Assembly (NCBI GenBank): GCA_025453415.1
Contig: JALOQL010000007.1
Location: forward strand, 1 to 16,522
Reading direction: 5' to 3'
From: Minisyncoccota bacterium
GTDB taxonomy: Bacteria; Patescibacteriota; Minisyncoccia; Minisyncoccales; UBA5738
Length of the DNA: 16,522 nucleotides
Shown here: positions 14,820-16,522 of the stretch, in pieces
Layout of the letters: every line of letters begins with the position of its first letter
Position numbering within the stretch: position 1 is the stretch's first letter
Notes under the pieces: generated by a model
What the model was told of the DNA's origin: nothing
The model's input: only the letters and a program-made list of their open reading frames with translations
The model's database searches: none
Program-made: the position numbers and the translations under genes

Positions 14820-14828
14820 ATTATAACA
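14820..14828 (-). promoter_or_regulatory. Extended -10 promoter of the four-helix membrane protein gene
   Basis: TGTTATAAT on the minus strand is the same extended -10 word as before the propeller gene. It touches the base of the strong hairpin at 14825-14858, so the terminator of the RHH-Nudix gene and this promoter are fused. Transcription would start near 14813, about 17 nt before ATG 14796. Confidence 0.5.
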
Positions 14829-14858
14829 CGAAAGCGCTCTTTGGAGCGCTTTCGTGTT
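14825..14858 (-). terminator. Long perfect hairpin after the RHH-Nudix gene
   Basis: A 15-bp perfect stem (14825-14839 with 14844-14858) with a 4-nt loop, core CGAAAGCGCTC. It starts 30 nt past the stop codon of the RHH-Nudix gene (14889-14891). On the minus strand the bases that follow are AT-rich (TATAATTTTATAA) but not an unbroken T run, so it is either a terminator or an RNA-stabilising end. Confidence 0.55.
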
Positions 14859-14888
14859 TATTATCGAAGCCGACTGTCGCCGCGGTCA

Positions 14889-15524
14889 TTATTTTCCGAT
14901 AACGGCAGCATCCTTTTCCACCATCAGCAAAAACTTGGTGACTTCGTCGGAAACCGACGTGGTGAAAAATTTGAACACATCGGCGGGCTTGACCCATTTG
15001 AGCTTTGCCAGGCTATCGCCGGGCGCCTCTTTTCCCTTGATCGTCTCGCACCAAAAATACAGGGCAACGATCTGCACGCTCTTGAAACCCGAATCCGGAT
15101 GGATGCGCGATGCCACCAGCGACTTAACCTCAACGTCAAAACCGGTTTCTTTTTTGATGCTTTTTTTGAGCTCTTCGTTGAAATGAAGCGTGTGCATCTG
15201 GCCGCCGGGAAAAACCCATGTCAGATTATCCACCCAGGGATCCTTGGCCTTTCGCTGGCCGATAAGCACTTTGCCGTCCTTGGCAATTATTCCCAGACCG
15301 ACAACGACGACTTTCGCTTCGGAGCCGCTGCGAAACTCCCAGTATTTGCGCAACATGTGCGCGATATCCTTTTCGCCGGCCGGCACAGGGGAGTTTTTGA
15401 AATATATATCCAAAATCTCGCGGAAGAATTCGCTTTTGGTCTTGTGCCGGCATTTCAAAACCGACTCGAATTGGGCATGAACTTCAGGCGGGACCGAAAC
15501 CCCGATGATCTTTGTCTTGCGCAT
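14889..15524 (-). CDS. Ribbon-helix-helix DNA-binding domain fused to a degenerate Nudix domain
   Basis: A 211-residue predicted transcription regulator. Residues 4-45 are a CopG/Arc-type ribbon-helix-helix: strand KIIGVSVPPEV, helix AQFESVLKC, turn, and helix SEFFREILDIYFK. Residues about 70-205 are a Nudix domain with the usual strand VGLGIIAKDGKVLIGQR, then WVFPGGQMHTL leading into the box. The Nudix box consensus GX5EX7REUXEEXGU is badly eroded: KKSIKKETGF replaces REUXEEXGU, so the first Glu, the Arg-Glu pair and one of the EE pair are lost and only Glu126 and Gly128 remain. Hydrolysis is therefore unlikely, and the domain may bind a nucleotide-like ligand instead, in the way the Nudix part of NrtR regulators does with ADP-ribose (there with a C-terminal winged helix). 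A palindrome covers its own promoter, fitting autoregulation. Neighbouring genes do not reveal the regulon. Confidence 0.82.
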   Translation of the reverse strand: MRKTKIIGVSVPPEVHAQFESVLKCRHKTKSEFFREILDIYFKNSPVPAGEKDIAHMLRKYWEFRSGSEAKVVVVGLGIIAKDGKVLIGQRKAKDPWVDNLTWVFPGGQMHTLHFNEELKKSIKKETGFDVEVKSLVASRIHPDSGFKSVQIVALYFWCETIKGKEAPGDSLAKLKWVKPADVFKFFTTSVSDEVTKFLLMVEKDAAVIGK

Positions 15525-15533
15525 AGTGAACCA

Positions 15534-15562
15534 AGTTTAACTTAGTTAAACTCAAATGTCAA
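15534..15562 (-). promoter_or_regulatory. Promoter with overlapping palindromic operator, RHH-Nudix gene
   Basis: On the minus strand TTGACA (15557-15562) and TAAACT (15534-15539) are separated by exactly 17 nt. A perfect palindrome, AGTTTAAC-TTA-GTTAAACT (15534-15552), covers the whole -10 box and most of the spacer. Such a dyad of short half-sites is what a ribbon-helix-helix dimer or tetramer would bind, and binding there would block RNA polymerase. Transcription would start near 15527, only about three nt before ATG 15524, so the mRNA would be nearly leaderless. Confidence 0.65.
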
Positions 15563-15593
15563 TAAATCAGGAGCCACCCGCTGTTCGTAAAAG

Positions 15594-15624
15594 AAAAAAC
15601 CTACGACCCGTAAAAAAGGTTTTT
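15594..15624 (-). terminator. Probable terminator of the pilin-like gene
   Basis: AAAAACC (15595-15601) pairs with GGTTTTT (15618-15624), with an inner stem TACG-ACC-CGTA (15602-15612) and a 5-nt A bulge. On the minus strand it ends in a T-rich tail (TTTTTTCTT) and lies directly after the stop codon at 15628-15630. The stem is mostly A-T, so strength is uncertain. Confidence 0.45.
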
Positions 15625-15627
15625 GGT

Positions 15628-16269
15628 TTATATTTTGGTGGAATCCACGAAGTAGATGCCCACATCCCCCGGAATTGACCGGCTGGCTGGCCCAGTCACG
15701 TAGTGCGACCCGACAGGCGATTTAATTTCGCCCGTTTCGATCTGGGTGTTCCACAGCATTATTGCCCCAGCGGCCTCATCGCGATCCATGTCTATTACCC
15801 AACTGCCGTCTCGACCCTCGAATGTGACCACCTTTTTGTCCAGGTCGGAAATGCCGAGGAGTCGTCTCCCGCCTAAGGTGTCATTGTCCGGGCAATAGTC
15901 ATATCTTGTGAGCCGGATTTGCATCTTTTGACCCCTCGAAACGCCATCGAGATGCACCGAAATAAATCGGGACCCCTTGCTAAAATGAAGTCCGATTATT
16001 TTAGTACTGCCCAATCCGTGATAGACACCCGGATAATCGCTTACGATTACCCAGTACTCCGAATTATTCCTCGTGAGATCTATGCTATCGAAGGACCTCA
16101 GCCACACCTCAGCATAGGCCATACCTCCGGAAATGAGATACTCGTTGTTCAATCCTTCAATTTGCAGGTACCCCTGGGAATGAAGAACTAAGGCGATACT
16201 TCCCATTAATGCTGCGCTCATTATGAAGAAGACCAGCATTAAGAAGGCAAACAGACTTTCCTTGCTCAT
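15628..16269 (-). CDS. Single-pass secreted protein, possibly a minor pilin-like (PilX/GspK-type) protein
   Basis: A 213-residue protein with a long hydrophobic N-terminal helix (about residues 5-30) directly after MSKES, then an amphipathic stretch LNNEYLISGGMAYAEVWLRSF and a presumably beta-rich extracellular part (about 60-213). A hydrophobic helix continuing into a polar helix that ends in an AEAG-like phrase is the layout of minor pilins such as PilX and GspK, but no clear prepilin peptidase site precedes the helix, so this is tentative. It differs from its neighbours: it lacks their dense GCC/CCG codon style, it has a near-consensus -35/-10 promoter, and GGTGA 6 nt before the ATG is the only Shine-Dalgarno-like site in the window. 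Recent acquisition or a different expression class would explain this. The Cys pattern is minimal (one Cys). Confidence 0.6.
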   Translation of the reverse strand: MSKESLFAFLMLVFFIMSAALMGSIALVLHSQGYLQIEGLNNEYLISGGMAYAEVWLRSFDSIDLTRNNSEYWVIVSDYPGVYHGLGSTKIIGLHFSKGSRFISVHLDGVSRGQKMQIRLTRYDYCPDNDTLGGRRLLGISDLDKKVVTFEGRDGSWVIDMDRDEAAGAIMLWNTQIETGEIKSPVGSHYVTGPASRSIPGDVGIYFVDSTKI

Positions 16270-16306
16270 TCAAAATCACCGTGTCACTATTTTTTCCATT
16301 AAAAAA

Positions 16307-16335
16307 ATTAAATCATATTATTTTATAATTGTCAA
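16307..16335 (-). promoter_or_regulatory. Near-consensus sigma70 promoter of the pilin-like gene
   Basis: On the minus strand TTGACA (16330-16335) and TTTAAT (16307-16312) are separated by exactly 17 AT-rich bases. This is the best promoter in the window. Transcription would start near 16300, leaving a leader of about 30 nt with GGTGA just before ATG 16269. Confidence 0.75.
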
Positions 16336-16382
16336 GATTAAATGCAAAAAATTATACCCCCGTCCGCAACTAATGACCTCCT

Positions 16383-16519
16383 CCCCGGGTTCCGGCTACG
16401 CCTCCACCCGGGGTTTCCTTTGGGTCTTGCGGGCCTGTTCGTCCCGCAAATAGCTTGCCGCGTGCTCGCGGCAAGAGTTGTATCATTCATCCCCGCATTC
16501 CGGCGGCTACCTGCGGGGA
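16383..16519. repeat. Run of four different tandem hairpins at the right edge
   Basis: Four perfect inverted repeats in a row: CCCCGGGT/ACCCGGGG (16383-16390 with 16406-16413), TTGCGGG/CCCGCAA (16427-16433 with 16443-16449), CTTGCCGCG-TGCT-CGCGGCAAG (16454-16475), and TCCCCGCA/TGCGGGGA (16490-16497 with 16512-16519). The sequences are unrelated, so this is not a CRISPR or simple REP array. No gene is visible from 16336 to the end of the window. Confidence 0.65.
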
Positions 16520-16522
16520 CGA

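Noticed and set aside
16383..16519. CRISPR or REP array at the right edge
   Set aside because: The four stems differ in sequence and spacing, and there are no repeated units.

Overview
The window most likely comes from a member of the Candidate Phyla Radiation (Patescibacteria). This is inference from gene content and style: many small single-pass or secreted proteins of unknown function, a lone CheB-CheR-kinase hybrid, YggT and GlsB/YeaQ membrane proteins, a Cys-rich GPNCEFAPCP-type motif, short intergenic gaps and almost no Shine-Dalgarno sequences. There is no rRNA, tRNA or ribosomal protein gene to confirm it.

Layout. Positions 1-1630 (minus strand): a VanY-like D,D-carboxypeptidase preceded by a truncated EamA-type transporter remnant and a 27-residue charged peptide with its own terminator. 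Positions 1626-1896: a compact element with 31-bp perfect terminal inverted repeats and nested hairpins, containing no credible gene. Positions 1983-4327 (minus): a probable transcription unit of a YvlD/holin-IV-like membrane protein, a membrane-anchored PQQ-type sugar dehydrogenase and a CoaC-like flavoprotein. Positions 4357-4516: a DUF6496-like gene broken by two frameshifts. Positions 4680-5384 (minus): a SAM-dependent methyltransferase with its own promoter and terminator. Positions 5779-9843 (plus): YggT, GlsB/YeaQ and a 1105-residue CheB-CheR-PAS-like-coiled coil-histidine kinase-receiver protein. Positions 9913-16269 (minus): a large anchored beta-propeller protein with a C-terminal LecA-like lectin domain, a Cys-rich anchored protein, a shikimate-kinase-like P-loop kinase, a four-segment membrane protein, a ribbon-helix-helix/Nudix fusion, and a pilin-like secreted protein. 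Tandem GC-rich hairpins lie near both edges.

The genes do not form one pathway. Several concern the cell envelope (VanY, propeller-lectin, sugar dehydrogenase, YggT, GlsB, pilin-like protein) and several concern sensing (CheB/R hybrid kinase, RHH-Nudix).

Most noteworthy: (1) the RHH-Nudix fusion, whose Nudix box has lost most catalytic acids and whose promoter has a 19-nt palindrome covering the -10 box, which suggests a self-regulating ligand-sensing repressor; (2) the 271-bp inverted-repeat element; (3) the propeller-lectin surface protein; (4) two enzymes that keep their fold motifs but lack a key residue, the CoaC-like protein (Cys to Asp) and the shikimate-kinase-like protein (Arg to Leu). 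All assignments come from reading the sequence; no database search or structure prediction was run.
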